From Limnobaculum allomyrinae (GTDB lineage: Bacteria > Pseudomonadota > Gammaproteobacteria > Enterobacterales > Enterobacteriaceae): a stretch of 64,000 nt of DNA. The DNA is taken from positions 444,575 through 508,574 of the forward strand of contig NZ_JADRCR010000002.1 of NCBI RefSeq assembly GCF_016649425.1, written 5' to 3'. A model generated the notes under the pieces. It saw only the letters and a program-made list of their open reading frames with translations. It was not told where the DNA came from and did no database searches. Positions 29,972 through 41,582 of this stretch are shown piece by piece. Made by a program: the position numbers and the translations under genes. Every line of letters begins with the position of its first letter. Positions within the stretch are counted from its first letter, which is position 1.

Positions 29972-30858
29972 CTGTTACTGGCTTTATTCCTGCTGGCAGA
30001 CCAGCAAAGCAGGGAACCTAAAATGACCATCACCAGTCCGGTCCAAAAGCCATTGCCCGGCCAGGTGCTAAGCCAAAGACTGGCAATCAGAATAGAGAAC
30101 AGTGGCGTAAAGTAGGAGAGCGCAGCTACCAGCGTCATATTTCCCTGACGCATTGCCTTATCCCAGCAGAGGTAAGCAACGGCAGTGGTTCCGCCCATAA
30201 GCAGTAATTCCAGCAGCGTTGCTGTCGATGGTAGGGTTGTTGGAAGTCCGGAAAAAACAAACGTCATTCCCCACAGGCAGACCGAGGTGGCCAGCAAGAA
30301 TAGTGGTAAAACGCCTTTTCCCTGACAGTATATTCTCACCAGATTAGAATAAAGTGCCCAGGACAATGCCGCGATTAGCGCCAGTAAATAGGCGATGGGA
30401 TTTTCTCCCGCATGGGTAATAAATTGCTGAAGGTTAAGTGAGCCACCGCTCACGACCCAAACAACACCACCAAATGCCAATAATATGCCAGGCCATAACC
30501 ACCAGCGGGCTTTTACTTTTAATAACGGCAGGGCAAAAGCCAGCGTCAGACTAGGCCAAAGGTAATTGATTAATCCAATTTCTAGCGTTTGGGCGCGATT
30601 GCCTGCCATACCAATCGCCAGAGCAAAACAGACCATATAAACAACAAACAGTGCACCGCAGCCCCAAAGATAGGCAGAACGCTGCTCTCTGACTTTCGGC
30701 AGGCCAATTACGCACAACACCAGCAAGCCACTTACGCTATATATTGCGGCACCGGCACCAAAAGGGCCTAAGGCTTCAGCGATGCTACGTGTTAATGCTA
30801 CGCTCATACTCCACAGTAAGATCGCAATCACGCCGCACAGAGTGGCAAGTTTGTTCAT
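29944..30858 (-). CDS. yddG: YddG-like aromatic amino acid/drug exporter (EamA family)
   Basis: This 304-residue inner-membrane protein has ten predicted helices in two EamA repeats, typical of the DMT superfamily. The region [19 protein letters not shown] corresponds to the YddG signature, so an aromatic amino acid exporter role is likely. The tail is basic and cytoplasmic. The gene converges on yacL and its 3' end overlaps yacL by 28 bases. Other EamA proteins share the fold, so the substrate is less certain than the family. Confidence 0.78.
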   Translation of the reverse strand: MNKLATLCGVIAILLWSMSVALTRSIAEALGPFGAGAAIYSVSGLLVLCVIGLPKVREQRSAYLWGCGALFVVYMVCFALAIGMAGNRAQTLEIGLINYLWPSLTLAFALPLLKVKARWWLWPGILLAFGGVVWVVSGGSLNLQQFITHAGENPIAYLLALIAALSWALYSNLVRIYCQGKGVLPLFLLATSVCLWGMTFVFSGLPTTLPSTATLLELLLMGGTTAVAYLCWDKAMRQGNMTLVAALSYFTPLFSILIASLWLSTWPGNGFWTGLVMVILGSLLCWSASRNKASNSQRPAIKSR

Positions 30859-31290
30859 ATGGTCAGATATAGTGAAAAAGAGATAATGGGCATGGAGTTT
30901 ACCACTATCTTACCTTTTTAGTAGGTCTGCTATTTAAGGGGGAGCAGATAATTTTATATTTATTTTTACGGAGGTATTTGCTGTTTCCTGAACAGTAGCG
31001 ATTAAATATTAATTTGCACTAAGCGTTATATATAATAATTTATAGCGGTTAAGTGATATGAATAAATGAATTTAACATCATTGATAACGGCTAAATATAT
31101 TGATTTTTACTCTGCCTAATCTAATTTTACGCCACTAAAACACCTGTTTATTTTTGATTGCTTTGCTTGTTATTTTTTAAACTCTTAATTTATCAATATG
31201 TTATTTATTTAAATTTTTTAATTTCAACGCTTTTATATAATTAAAAAATATATCAAATTACTTTTTACATTCTTTTTTAATTTTTCAAAT

Positions 31291-31309
31291 GATAATGAAA
31301 ATCAATAAC
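31291..31309. promoter_or_regulatory. Candidate Fur box
   Basis: GATAATGAAAATCAATAAC matches 16 of 19 positions of the Fur consensus GATAATGATAATCATTATC. It lies just upstream of the FNR site of an operon whose products carry many iron-sulfur clusters. In such AT-rich DNA a chance match is possible. Confidence 0.45.
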
Positions 31310-31339
31310 CTTATTTTTATTATGGTTATTGTTTTTTAA

Positions 31340-31353
31340 TTGATAACGATCAC
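31340..31353. promoter_or_regulatory. FNR box of the ydhYVWXUT operon
   Basis: TTGATAACGATCAC matches TTGAT-N4-ATCAA at nine of ten fixed positions. It lies 134 bases before the ydhY ATG. E. coli ydhYVWXUT is activated by FNR in the absence of oxygen and repressed by NarL/NarP. Confidence 0.7.
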
Positions 31354-31486
31354 GGATTATTATCATAAAGGGGGTGATTATTAAAATTAGATACCCACTT
31401 AGAGGTATTAAGTTTCTTTCCGATTTTATAAAAATAATTTTAATAACGTTGTTATTTAAGCGAGTACGGAAGAGGATGTGAATTAA

Positions 31487-32116
31487 ATGCCTAATAATGC
31501 TGAACGCCCATTGTTAGCAATGGGGTTAACACGACTCGAGTTTTTACGTATCTCAGGTAAAGGTCTTACCGGATTGGCAATAGCACCTTCTCTGTTATCC
31601 CTTTTTGGTTGTAAACAAGAGGATGTGGATAACGGTACGGTTGGCTTAATAACAACGCCAAAAGGGGTGCTGGTAACGCAAAGGGCACGGTGTACCGGTT
31701 GCCACCGTTGCGAAACTTCCTGCACAACCTTTAATGATGGCTCTGTCGGTACCTTTTTCTCCCGCATTAAAATCCATCGTCACTACTTCTTTGGCGATAA
31801 CGGCGTCGGTTCCGGCGGCGGCCTGTTTGGTGATTTAAATTACACCGCTGACACCTGCAGACAGTGTAAAGACCCTCAATGCCTGAAAGTCTGTCCTATT
31901 GGCGCTATTTCCTATAACGAAAAAGAGGGCTGTATTGCCGTCGATCATAAACGTTGTATTGGATGCAGTGCTTGCACCACAGCCTGTCCATGGATGATGG
32001 CCACCGTAAATACAGAAACCAAGAAATCATCAAAATGTATTTTGTGTGGTGAATGCGCTAATGCCTGTCCCACCGGGGCATTAAAGATCATTGAGTGGAA
32101 AGATATCACTGTTTAA
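31487..32116 (+). CDS. ydhY: YdhY 4Fe-4S ferredoxin-type protein
   Basis: This 209-residue protein carries four [4Fe-4S] motifs: CTGCHRCETSC (residue about 65), CRQCKDPQCLKVCP, CIGCSACTTACP and CILCGECANACP. It is almost colinear with E. coli YdhY. The N-terminal LTRLEFLRISGKGL...GCKQ segment looks like a degenerate export or lipoprotein signal, so its side of the membrane is unclear. It probably passes electrons between the YdhV oxidoreductase and the membrane cytochrome YdhU. First gene of the operon, preceded by GGAAGAGGA. Confidence 0.93.
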   Translation: MPNNAERPLLAMGLTRLEFLRISGKGLTGLAIAPSLLSLFGCKQEDVDNGTVGLITTPKGVLVTQRARCTGCHRCETSCTTFNDGSVGTFFSRIKIHRHYFFGDNGVGSGGGLFGDLNYTADTCRQCKDPQCLKVCPIGAISYNEKEGCIAVDHKRCIGCSACTTACPWMMATVNTETKKSSKCILCGECANACPTGALKIIEWKDITV

Positions 32117-32147
32117 TCGGCAGTATCCGAAAAGCAGCTCCTTTTGA

Positions 32148-34271
<2,124 letters not shown>

Positions 34272-34288
34272 ATCACAACGGTGGAAAT

Positions 34289-35014
34289 ATGCGTGAATCA
34301 ATTGAAGAAGTCACCTCTGTTGATGAAAGTGCATTAGATAGCCTGTCGGCAGAGTCTGATAACCCACAGACAGAGGTCGTTGATAACGCAAAACGGCGCT
34401 GGATAACGGTAATGGGGGGCAAAACAGGTTCGCTTCAGCAGGAGGTTGAATCAACGCAGCAACAGCTGGCTGAACAGCAAGACTCTCCTGCCGATGTGGT
34501 AGCGGACTTCATCCGTCAAAGTTCAGCGATGGGTGCACTGGTAACACGAAGTATGTTGCTGGCACCGCCTTACTCGATGTCAGAACAGGATCTGACTCAA
34601 GTACTGGAAGAGATTGAGCATAGCGAAGTATTTACCGACATTATGCTCAATGCCGGAACTCAGGATGATTACTACTATTCGACCCGAAGTATTTCGGTGA
34701 ACTACGCCAACATGTGTGTGCTGGTGGTTGAGAAGGATATCTGTAGAACTATTGCACAAGCGGTGAGGTTCGAGTGCGAAACCTATCCACGCCCCTACAA
34801 GGTTGCGATGTTGGCTCAGTCTCCTTACTTCTTTGAACCGCAGCAGATTGAAGCGGCTTTGACCTCGATTGACACCCATCCTGATTATGCAGATATCAGG
34901 CCGGTAGCTTCATCTGACGGGCAGGCTTACCTGTTTAGTGAGCGGTTTATGAGTTACGGAAAAGCTTACGGGCTGTGTGAGTGGTTAGAGGTCGAACAGT
35001 TTCAAAACCCATAA
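34289..35014 (+). CDS. ydhW: YdhW, Ydh operon protein of unknown function
   Basis: This 241-residue protein corresponds to E. coli YdhW, somewhat extended at an acidic, low-complexity N-terminus (about 70 residues rich in Glu, Gln, Ser). The conserved part starts near VVADFIRQSSAMGALVTRSM. No cofactor motif or membrane helix is visible. Position between ydhV and ydhX suggests a chaperone or assembly role; this is inference. Confidence 0.88.
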   Translation: MRESIEEVTSVDESALDSLSAESDNPQTEVVDNAKRRWITVMGGKTGSLQQEVESTQQQLAEQQDSPADVVADFIRQSSAMGALVTRSMLLAPPYSMSEQDLTQVLEEIEHSEVFTDIMLNAGTQDDYYYSTRSISVNYANMCVLVVEKDICRTIAQAVRFECETYPRPYKVAMLAQSPYFFEPQQIEAALTSIDTHPDYADIRPVASSDGQAYLFSERFMSYGKAYGLCEWLEVEQFQNP

Positions 35015-35161
35015 CGTACGGCAGTAAGTCAGGTAGTACAACATGGCGTATGGGTTACAGGGTGTAATGACAATTAAAAAACAGAAGATTCAGGTCATTA
35101 TTCATAAGCAGTACCTTGCTATTTCATCATATTAGAAATAGAGAATGGCGGAGAAAGAGAG

Positions 35162-35236
35162 ATGAGCAATGCATTGTTAACGTTATGGATAATGCCGGAA
35201 TACTGCAGTCAACAGAATCAGGGGATTAGCAGATGA
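35162..35236 (+). CDS. Possible 24-residue leader ORF coupled to ydhX
   Basis: ATGAGCAATGCATTG starts a 24-codon frame after a GGAGAAAGAGAG ribosome-binding site. Its stop TGA overlaps the ydhX ATG (ATGA). The 218-base gap before ydhX would otherwise lack a strong ribosome-binding site for ydhX. The peptide resembles nothing I know; its role would be translational coupling. Confidence 0.35.
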   Translation: MSNALLTLWIMPEYCSQQNQGISR

Positions 35237-35901
35237 CCTACACTCGGCGTAAATTTGTCATCGGTATGGGCACGGTTATATTTTTTTCCGGCCCGGGCCA
35301 AAGTTTACTTGCGGCATCCAACAAAACCAATCAGGTTCGTTACGCCATGATTCATGATGAAACCCTGTGCAACGGCTGTAATCTGTGTGCCCGAGCCTGT
35401 CGCAAAGTGAATCATGTTCCTGATCAGGGAAGTCGTTTATCCATTGCTCATATCCCGGTTTCGGATAATGAAAACGAAACCCAATATCACTTTTTTCGTC
35501 ACTCCTGCCAGCATTGTGAAGATGCGCCCTGTATTGAAGTTTGTCCTACCGGCGCTTCATGGCGTGACGATCGGGGCATTGTTCGGGTAGATAAACAACG
35601 CTGTATTGGATGTAGTTATTGCATCGGCGCGTGCCCTTATCAGGTTCGTTACCTCAATCCGGTGACTAAAGTGGCGGATAAGTGCGATTTCTGCGCCGAG
35701 TCCAGGCTGGCAAAAGGCTTTGCACCTATTTGTGTTAACGTTTGTCCGCAGAATGCGTTGATTTTTGGTCGGGAAGACAGCGAAGTAGTGCAGAACTGGC
35801 TAAAAAATAACAAATATTATGAGTACCAATTGAAAGGTGCCGGTGCTCCTCATCTTTATCGCCGTTTCGGTCAACATCTGATTAAAAAGGATAATGTATG
35901 A
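35233..35901 (+). CDS. ydhX: YdhX periplasmic 4Fe-4S protein
   Basis: This 222-residue protein is an iron-sulfur subunit like those of DMSO and nitrite reductases. The N-terminus TRRKFVIGMG followed by a hydrophobic stretch and LLAAS is a Tat-type signal. Four clusters are visible: CNGCNLCARAC, CQHCEDAPCIEVCP, CIGCSYCIGACP and the CDFC...CVNVCP set. It should relay electrons to or from YdhU at the periplasmic face. Its stop overlaps the ydhU start. Confidence 0.92.
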   Translation: MTYTRRKFVIGMGTVIFFSGPGQSLLAASNKTNQVRYAMIHDETLCNGCNLCARACRKVNHVPDQGSRLSIAHIPVSDNENETQYHFFRHSCQHCEDAPCIEVCPTGASWRDDRGIVRVDKQRCIGCSYCIGACPYQVRYLNPVTKVADKCDFCAESRLAKGFAPICVNVCPQNALIFGREDSEVVQNWLKNNKYYEYQLKGAGAPHLYRRFGQHLIKKDNV

Positions 35902-36683
35902 ACGCGATGCCAAATGCTGAACAATTTCAGTCCCAGCTAAGTCTCTACGTTCCTGTATTTACTCCGGAGTTCTGGCCGGTATGGTTGGTGATCGCAGGAA
36001 TAGGATTAGTGGGTATGCTGCTGGTGTTGGCGCTGCATGCTTTTTTACGCTTCAGGCAGGCCAATCGACAAATGCACGACCACGGTGAGAAAGTGTATCT
36101 CTACTCCAAAGCCGTACGCTTATGGCATTGGTCTAACGCACTATTATTTATTCTGCTACTGTGCAGCGGTTTGATTAACCATTTCAATCTGGTTGCTCCG
36201 ACAGCGGTTAAAAGTCTGGTTGGGGTACATGAAATTTGCGGATTCCTATTGTTAGCGTGCTGGATTGGCTTTGTGCTGATTAATGCGCTGGGGGGCAATG
36301 GTCATCATTATCTGATTAAACCTCAGGGTTGGCTTGGGCGTGCCATGAAGCAGGTAAAATTCTATCTGTTCGGTATTATGCAAGGAGAAGAGCATCCTTT
36401 CCCGGCAACGGAACGTTCTAAGTTTAATCCACTACAGCAGGTGGCTTATTTAGGCGTAATGTATGGATTGGTGCCTCTACTGCTGATCTCAGGGTTGATA
36501 TCTCTCTACCCGGAGGCTTTAGGTTTACAGCAGGTTGGTATTCGATACTGGATCCTTCAGGCACACTTCTTACTGGCGGTGTTTAGTATTTTCTTTATTT
36601 TTGGTCATCTGTATCTGTGCACGACGGGACGCACGCCAACGGAAACCTTCAAATGTATGATTGATGGCTACCACCGTCACTGA
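35898..36683 (+). CDS. ydhU: YdhU membrane cytochrome b (PhsC-like)
   Basis: This 261-residue membrane protein has about five hydrophobic helices and belongs to the cytochrome b561/thiosulfate reductase membrane-subunit family. Candidate haem ligands are the His residues in RLWHWSNALL, GVHEICGF and QAHFLLA. It would exchange electrons with quinones for YdhX/YdhY/YdhV. Start (ATGA) and stop (TGATG) overlap ydhX and ydhT, so the three are translationally coupled. Confidence 0.92.
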   Translation: MNAMPNAEQFQSQLSLYVPVFTPEFWPVWLVIAGIGLVGMLLVLALHAFLRFRQANRQMHDHGEKVYLYSKAVRLWHWSNALLFILLLCSGLINHFNLVAPTAVKSLVGVHEICGFLLLACWIGFVLINALGGNGHHYLIKPQGWLGRAMKQVKFYLFGIMQGEEHPFPATERSKFNPLQQVAYLGVMYGLVPLLLISGLISLYPEALGLQQVGIRYWILQAHFLLAVFSIFFIFGHLYLCTTGRTPTETFKCMIDGYHRH

Positions 36684-37708
36684 TGATGCTAATAACCCGC
36701 AAAGAGCTAAGGGCCTGGCGAACAGGCCCGAAAATTTATCGCTGGTTCCTCAGAAATTTTCCTGAGGGTGGACGTTATGCAGATGTTCACCATGCTTTGA
36801 TTAGACATGGGTATGTGGACTGGGCGACCAGCCTGGTGGAATATGGCTATTCTCTGTGGTTGGAAAAAGAAAACTTTGCCTTGCAGGAAACCGATTCTAC
36901 CGATCTGTTAGCTGATGTATTAAGCCACCGTCTGATGACCGTTGCTTTATCCCCGTCTCTGTCTTTGCTTTCAGGGCAATCCTCAGTGTTAAACGAATCG
37001 GGTAAGTCCGCTGTTAATCAATATGCTGGCCGACAGGCCAGTGGAGCAGACTATTTTAGCGTAATGAATACCGATAACGGGAGCCAGATTAGCAACAGTG
37101 GAGATGAAGCCCGTATAGGTAGTACCGGCAGTAGCGTAAGAATCGCCAGTTCCGGAGTCAATAGTCAAATTGGCAGTTGTGGTGAATATGGCTGGATTAG
37201 CAGCTCCGGCTACTCAACTCAGGTTGCCAGTTGTGGATATGGCGCCCGGGTCGGTTGTGTCGGACATGATGTTAGGGTAGGAAGCTCAGGAGACCGGGCG
37301 CGTATTGCGGCGGCAGGAAATTCAGCCAAAATCAGCAGTTCCGGGCGAGGTGTAAAAATAGGCAGTGCAGGAATGCGAGCACGAATTGGCAGTGTGGGTG
37401 ATGCCTCTAAAGTTGCCAGCGCTGGCGACCTGTCACATATTTCCAGCTTTGGTGCCGAGGCCAGAGTGGTAAGTGCCGGGAACGATGCGCGAATTGTGGC
37501 GATGGGAGCTGATTCACTGATAGCCTGTGCCGGGTCGGTCGATTATGTGGTATTGGGGAAAGGTGGATGCGCTTCCATTCCCTATTTTGATGGAAAACGA
37601 ATTCGTTTTGCTGTTGCTTATGAAGGGGAAGGGAATATTAAAGCAGGAGTAAAATATTGTCTGAATCACCAGCATCAGTTTGTAGAATGGAATAATGAAA
37701 TCCGGTGA
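36683..37708 (+). CDS. ydhT: YdhT with 17 tandem nonapeptide repeats
   Basis: The N-terminal part (KELRAWRTGPKIYRWFLRNF) and operon position identify E. coli-type YdhT; at 341 residues it appears longer than the E. coli protein as I recall it. Residues 136-288 are 17 uninterrupted 9-residue repeats of the pattern [IV]-[GAS]-[SA]-x-G-x-x-[AVS]-[RKQ], for example IGSTGSSVR and IGSAGMRAR. Such short, regular Gly/Ser repeats predict a beta-solenoid. Three repeats carry Cys (IGSCGEYGW, VASCGYGAR, VGCVGHDVR). No signal peptide. The function in the Ydh system is unknown. Confidence 0.88.
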   Translation: MMLITRKELRAWRTGPKIYRWFLRNFPEGGRYADVHHALIRHGYVDWATSLVEYGYSLWLEKENFALQETDSTDLLADVLSHRLMTVALSPSLSLLSGQSSVLNESGKSAVNQYAGRQASGADYFSVMNTDNGSQISNSGDEARIGSTGSSVRIASSGVNSQIGSCGEYGWISSSGYSTQVASCGYGARVGCVGHDVRVGSSGDRARIAAAGNSAKISSSGRGVKIGSAGMRARIGSVGDASKVASAGDLSHISSFGAEARVVSAGNDARIVAMGADSLIACAGSVDYVVLGKGGCASIPYFDGKRIRFAVAYEGEGNIKAGVKYCLNHQHQFVEWNNEIR

Positions 37709-37727
37709 TATCAGAGATATCACCGGA
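37701..37727. terminator. Palindromic terminator between convergent ydhT and hemL
   Basis: A perfect 12-bp stem TCCGGTGATATC/GATATCACCGGA with a 3-base loop. The ydhT stop codon (37706-37708) lies inside the left arm. There is no T-run, but the symmetry fits a two-way stop or 3' end structure for both genes. Confidence 0.65.
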
Positions 37728-37737
37728 TAGTGACCAC

Positions 37738-39024
37738 TTACGCAGCCAGTTTCGCAAAGCAACGTTCAGCAGCATCAATAGTGCGTTGAATGTCTTTTTC
37801 TGAGTGAGCCAGTGACATAAAGCCCGCCTCAAATGCTGATGGTGCCAGATACACGCCTTCCTGCAACATCAAATGGAAGAAGCGCTTAAAGCGTTCAACA
37901 TCGCACTTCACCACGTCCTGATAGCAAGTTACGCTGTCCGCATCAGTGAAGAAAATACCAAACATACCGCCAACGTAGTTCATTACCAGTGGAATGCCTT
38001 GTCTTTTCGCTGCTTCCAACAAGCCATTGGATAGTTGCTCAGTTCTTTCCGCCAACTGTGAGTAAACCCCCACATCGGTAAGCTGACTTAAACAGGCATA
38101 ACCTGCAGCCATAGCAATAGGGTTACCGGACAGGGTTCCCGCCTGATAAACCGGGCCGGTTGGTGCTAGTGCTGCCATAACATCGCGACGGCCACCAAAT
38201 GCGCCGACTGGCATACCGCCACCGATGATTTTACCTAAGCAGGTCAGGTCAGGCGTTACATTATAGTAAGCCTGAGCACCACCCAGAGCCACGCGGAAAC
38301 CGGTCATGACTTCATCAATAATTAACAGCGCGCCATACTGGTCACACAGTTGACGTAAGCCCGGCAGGAAGTCAGCAGCCGGAGGAATACAGTTCATATT
38401 ACCGGCGACTGGCTCAACAATAATACAGGCGATAGCGTCAGGGTTTTGTTCAAACGCCTGACGTACGGTATTAAGATCGTTATAAGTACAGGTCAGGGTA
38501 TGTTTAGCAAAATCCGCAGGTACGCCAGGGGAGTTTGGTTGGCCTAAGGTTAGCGCGCCTGAACCCGCTTTTACCAACAAGCAGTCGGCATGGCCGTGGT
38601 AACAACCTTCAAATTTGATGATTTTATCGCGGCCGGTAAATCCTCTGGCCAGACGAATGGCGCTCATAGTGGCTTCGGTACCGGAGTTAACCATTCGAAC
38701 CATATCCATGGAAGGAACCAGTTCGGTAACCAGTGTTGCCATTTCCACTTCCATTTCGGTTGGTGCGCCAAAGCTTAAACCGCGCTGCACAGCTTCAATA
38801 ACTGCGTCACGAATAACATCATTATTATGGCCAAGGATCATAGGCCCCCATGAACCGACATAGTCGATATAGGCTTTACCATCTGCATCGTACAGGTAAG
38901 CGCCATCAGCACGTTCAACAAACAGGGGGACTCCGCCTACGCCGGTAAATGCGCGCACTGGTGAGTTAACTCCGCCAGGAATGACCTGCTGGGCCTGTAG
39001 ATATAGACTTTCTGATTTACTCAT
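37738..39024 (-). CDS. hemL: Glutamate-1-semialdehyde 2,1-aminomutase HemL
   Basis: HemL makes 5-aminolevulinate from glutamate-1-semialdehyde, the last step of the C5 route into haem. At 428 residues it is full length. The pyridoxal phosphate lysine is K265 (CLGKIIGGG), and the Asp of [12 protein letters not shown] contacts the cofactor. It is convergent with ydhT and divergent from erpA. E. coli has clcA between hemL and erpA; it is absent here. Confidence 0.97.
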   Translation of the reverse strand: MSKSESLYLQAQQVIPGGVNSPVRAFTGVGGVPLFVERADGAYLYDADGKAYIDYVGSWGPMILGHNNDVIRDAVIEAVQRGLSFGAPTEMEVEMATLVTELVPSMDMVRMVNSGTEATMSAIRLARGFTGRDKIIKFEGCYHGHADCLLVKAGSGALTLGQPNSPGVPADFAKHTLTCTYNDLNTVRQAFEQNPDAIACIIVEPVAGNMNCIPPAADFLPGLRQLCDQYGALLIIDEVMTGFRVALGGAQAYYNVTPDLTCLGKIIGGGMPVGAFGGRRDVMAALAPTGPVYQAGTLSGNPIAMAAGYACLSQLTDVGVYSQLAERTEQLSNGLLEAAKRQGIPLVMNYVGGMFGIFFTDADSVTCYQDVVKCDVERFKRFFHLMLQEGVYLAPSAFEAGFMSLAHSEKDIQRTIDAAERCFAKLAA

Positions 39025-39402
39025 GAAGAGGCTCCTGCCTTGTTATCTGAATAGGTTATATCCACCTATTCTAAAAGAAGTGAGGATAAATATCAGCTTT
39101 AGAATCTTTACCAGTCTTGTCAGAGTACTCAGATAGTTTTTTCTTCATTGAGGTAAATAACGATACAGACAGGAAAAAATAAAGCGTAATTTGACGCATT
39201 TTGTTACTGGCGTTGGTGGTAAAATAGGGTAATCAGGCGTAGCTTACAGGCTATGTTTTTTCTTATGCCTCTTGCTGATTGATTGTGGAATGAGGCGTGA
39301 CTGCGTATAATACTTGAACGTTTTAGTCAACTATTAGATAATTATAAGATTATTAGGCTTGCCCGTGTGGCGGGTCTGAACCAGATAAGCCGGAGACAAT
39401 TG
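39025..39402. promoter_or_regulatory. hemL-erpA divergent region with erpA promoter
   Basis: This 378-base gap has no gene. A likely sigma-70 promoter for erpA is TTGTGG (39283-39288), 17 bases, TATAAT (39306-39311); the -10 is perfect, the -35 weak. E. coli erpA is controlled by IscR; I could not identify an IscR site with confidence. Confidence 0.5.
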
Positions 39403-39747
39403 ATGAGTGATTCAACTGCTTTGCCCCTCGAATTTACCGATGCGGCAGCGAATAAAGTAAAGGCGCTGATTGCTGATGAAAGCAATCCTGAGTTGAAACT
39501 GCGTGTTTATATTACCGGTGGTGGTTGCAGCGGTTTCCAGTATGGCTTCACCTTTGATGAAAAGGTCAACGATGGCGATATGATTATCGAGAAGCAGGGC
39601 GTTTCTCTGGTTGTTGATCCGATGAGCCTGCAGTATTTAGTGGGCGGTGCGGTCGATTATACTGAAGGTTTAGAAGGTTCCCGCTTTATTATTCAAAATC
39701 CAAACGCGAAGAGCACTTGTGGGTGTGGATCGTCGTTTAGTGTTTGA
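39403..39747 (+). CDS. erpA: Iron-sulfur cluster insertion protein ErpA
   Basis: ErpA is an A-type carrier that delivers [4Fe-4S] clusters, notably to IspG/IspH. The ATG at 39403 ([11 protein letters not shown]) is chosen over one 36 bases upstream: it has GGAG 7 bases before it and gives 114 residues, the E. coli length. The cluster ligands C42, C106 and C108 ([15 protein letters not shown]) are present. Confidence 0.96.
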   Translation: MSDSTALPLEFTDAAANKVKALIADESNPELKLRVYITGGGCSGFQYGFTFDEKVNDGDMIIEKQGVSLVVDPMSLQYLVGGAVDYTEGLEGSRFIIQNPNAKSTCGCGSSFSV

Positions 39748-39771
39748 TTATTGTTGGTAAGTTTTGTAAAT

Positions 39772-39942
39772 CGACATCCTTGGATATTCCGGCCGTAATG
39801 ACGATGTGCTTATATCAATATAGTGCTCGGCCGGAAGACCATCTGTACTTGAGGTTAGAGTGCGTTGGGCCTACCTTGCCTAGGGGCGCTTCGTTGGCTG
39901 ACGCCAAGTCGACCCCAACGGCAAGGTCTCCCAACGATTAAC
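39772..39942 (-). repeat. Structured intergenic repeat, copy B (short form)
   Basis: Read on the minus strand, this 171-base element starts GTTAATCGTTGGGAG and aligns along its length with both flanks of copy A at 4967-5216, but has only about 20 bases in place of the hairpin-rich insert. The arms CGTTGGGAGACCTTGCC and GGCAAGGTAGGCCCAACG can pair into a long stem. It lies between convergent erpA and yadS. The remaining bases up to 40083 show nothing further. Confidence 0.72.
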
Positions 39943-40083
39943 TGTCTTAAGAAATAAAATTGAGCTACCAGATTTTGTCATCCATTTGGGATAGTTTTTT
40001 TCTGTTTGCTCAAGCCAAATCGACTCTAACCCTTTCTATTCTTCTGACGGCCTTTTTTAATGTAAAAGCGTCTTCTCTCTAAA

Positions 40084-40698
40084 TTACTTCTCCAAACTAA
40101 ACGTTGGGAGTTTCAGGTTCCAGCGAATGGCGGCCAGGCGGATGGTGAGGGTGATGACCATGCCTATCATGCCGGATTCTTCCAGACCCAAATTGAAATA
40201 GTAGTGTGCGGTGGCGTGGATTGAGCCACCAATGATGCAGGCGGTGGCGTAGACTTCGGTGCGTAGAATCATTGGAATTTCGCGAGCCAGTACGTCGCGA
40301 ATGATACCGCCGCCAACGCCGGTTAATACACCCATACAGGTTGCCACCAATGGGCCGGTTCCGGCGAGGAAGGCTTTATTGACGCCAATACCGACAAATA
40401 CGGCCAGACCAATCGCATCCAGTACCGGTAAGATCCACTTTGGCAGGCTGCGGGGGTGGCGAACCAGCAGAATAGTGAATACACAAGTCACCAGAGCTAC
40501 CACTAAATCGGTGGGATCTTTAACCCAGAATACCGGGCCATTGGCTAATGCCATATCGCGGATAGTTCCGCCGCCGACGGCTGTTACCACGCCTAGCACT
40601 AAAACCCCAAACGGATCCATGCGCAACTTTCCCGCTAATAGCACGCCAGAAATAGCAAAAACCGCGGTTCCAAGAATATCCAGCCAATAAACCAACAT
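40084..40698 (-). CDS. yadS: YadS, TRIC-type channel family membrane protein
   Basis: This 204-residue protein has about seven helices and two UPF0126/TRIC repeats, each with a GGG-T/I-IRD motif (AVGGGTIRDMAL and GVGGGIIRDVLA). The family forms trimeric channels, some of which conduct K+ or glycine-linked fluxes; the role of YadS is not established. It follows btuF with a 29-base gap in the mtnN-btuF-yadS operon, the same order as in E. coli. Confidence 0.92.
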   Translation of the reverse strand: MLVYWLDILGTAVFAISGVLLAGKLRMDPFGVLVLGVVTAVGGGTIRDMALANGPVFWVKDPTDLVVALVTCVFTILLVRHPRSLPKWILPVLDAIGLAVFVGIGVNKAFLAGTGPLVATCMGVLTGVGGGIIRDVLAREIPMILRTEVYATACIIGGSIHATAHYYFNLGLEESGMIGMVITLTIRLAAIRWNLKLPTFSLEK

Positions 40699-40727
40699 GT
40701 TACAGGTACTCCAATCCTATGGTGTAT

Positions 40728-41582
40728 CTAGGGTGTAGATGATATTTCAGACATCTTCTGGCATATGACTTCCGCGGCCTGAATTATCCTTGGTCCGCTG
40801 CGGTTAAACCAGTCTTCCGGAACGGTAAGCACAGGAATGTCTAACTGACCGCGCCAGAATGTTTGAACGTTTTTAATTTTTTCCTGTTCACCCGCAATAA
40901 TGATTAATTGTGGTTTGCGGGTAAGTACCTGCTCACGACTTACCTGAGGCCAGGGAACCGGGCTATCGGCAAAGATATTTTTTCCACCGCACAGAGAAAT
41001 GACTTCGCTCTGTAAAGTCTTGCCTGAAGCTGTAAACAGCGGCTGATTACTAAATTGTAGAAAAACTCTGACCGGTTCGCCCTTTCGCTGGTAGCGCTGC
41101 TCAAGAACCTGCCTGTCAGCCAGTAATTTAGCAGCGGCCTGATGGGCTACTTCTGGTTTTGGGCTATAGGCTGCAAGTTGGTTCAGATTATCCGCAATTT
41201 CCTGAATAGTTTGCGGATCGGAATAGAATAGCGAAATGCCAAATCCGGATAGCTGATCCAGCACCTTCTGAGGGTTACCACCACGCCATGCCAGAATCAG
41301 GTCAGGTTTTAGCGCCAACACGCGCTCCAGATTAATGCCCTGCCAGGACGCAACTTTCTCCAGTTTACTTGCCTCGGGAGGATAGTCTGAATAGTCACTG
41401 ACTGCGATTAACACCTCACCCATTCCGGCGGCATAGGCCAGTTCGGTTGTATGTGGAGCCAGGCTGATAACTCGTTGTGGTGCGGCCTCTGCCTGATGCG
41501 AGCCCACCGACAAACCAACCGCCGTTAGCAGAACTAACAGCGGTGTTGTCAGGTACTTTTGCAGTAAAGGCTGAGCGGTCAT
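40728..41582 (-). CDS. btuF: Vitamin B12 periplasmic binding protein BtuF
   Basis: BtuF carries cobalamin to the BtuCD importer. The 284-residue precursor has a longer leader than E. coli (signal peptide ending QAEA-AP near residue 33). The helical-backbone binding fold shows [44 protein letters not shown] and [11 protein letters not shown]. Its ATG overlaps the mtnN stop (TAATG), so translation is coupled. Confidence 0.94.
   Translation of the reverse strand: MTAQPLLQKYLTTPLLVLLTAVGLSVGSHQAEAAPQRVISLAPHTTELAYAAGMGEVLIAVSDYSDYPPEASKLEKVASWQGINLERVLALKPDLILAWRGGNPQKVLDQLSGFGISLFYSDPQTIQEIADNLNQLAAYSPKPEVAHQAAAKLLADRQVLEQRYQRKGEPVRVFLQFSNQPLFTASGKTLQSEVISLCGGKNIFADSPVPWPQVSREQVLTRKPQLIIIAGEQEKIKNVQTFWRGQLDIPVLTVPEDWFNRSGPRIIQAAEVICQKMSEISSTP

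Larger units (their letters stand above)
30859..31486. other. AT-rich divergent control region upstream of the ydh operon
   Basis: This region of about 630 bases is very AT-rich and holds no gene. It carries a Fur-like box (31291-31309) and an FNR box (31340-31353) ahead of ydhY. A -10-like GATTAT near 31376 would fit an FNR-activated promoter with the FNR site at about -41. Confidence 0.5.

Noticed and set aside
31240-31330. A CRISPR-like or origin-like A/T repeat region upstream of ydhY
   Set aside because: The AT-rich runs have no regular repeat-spacer pattern and no DnaA-box cluster; it reads as a promoter region.
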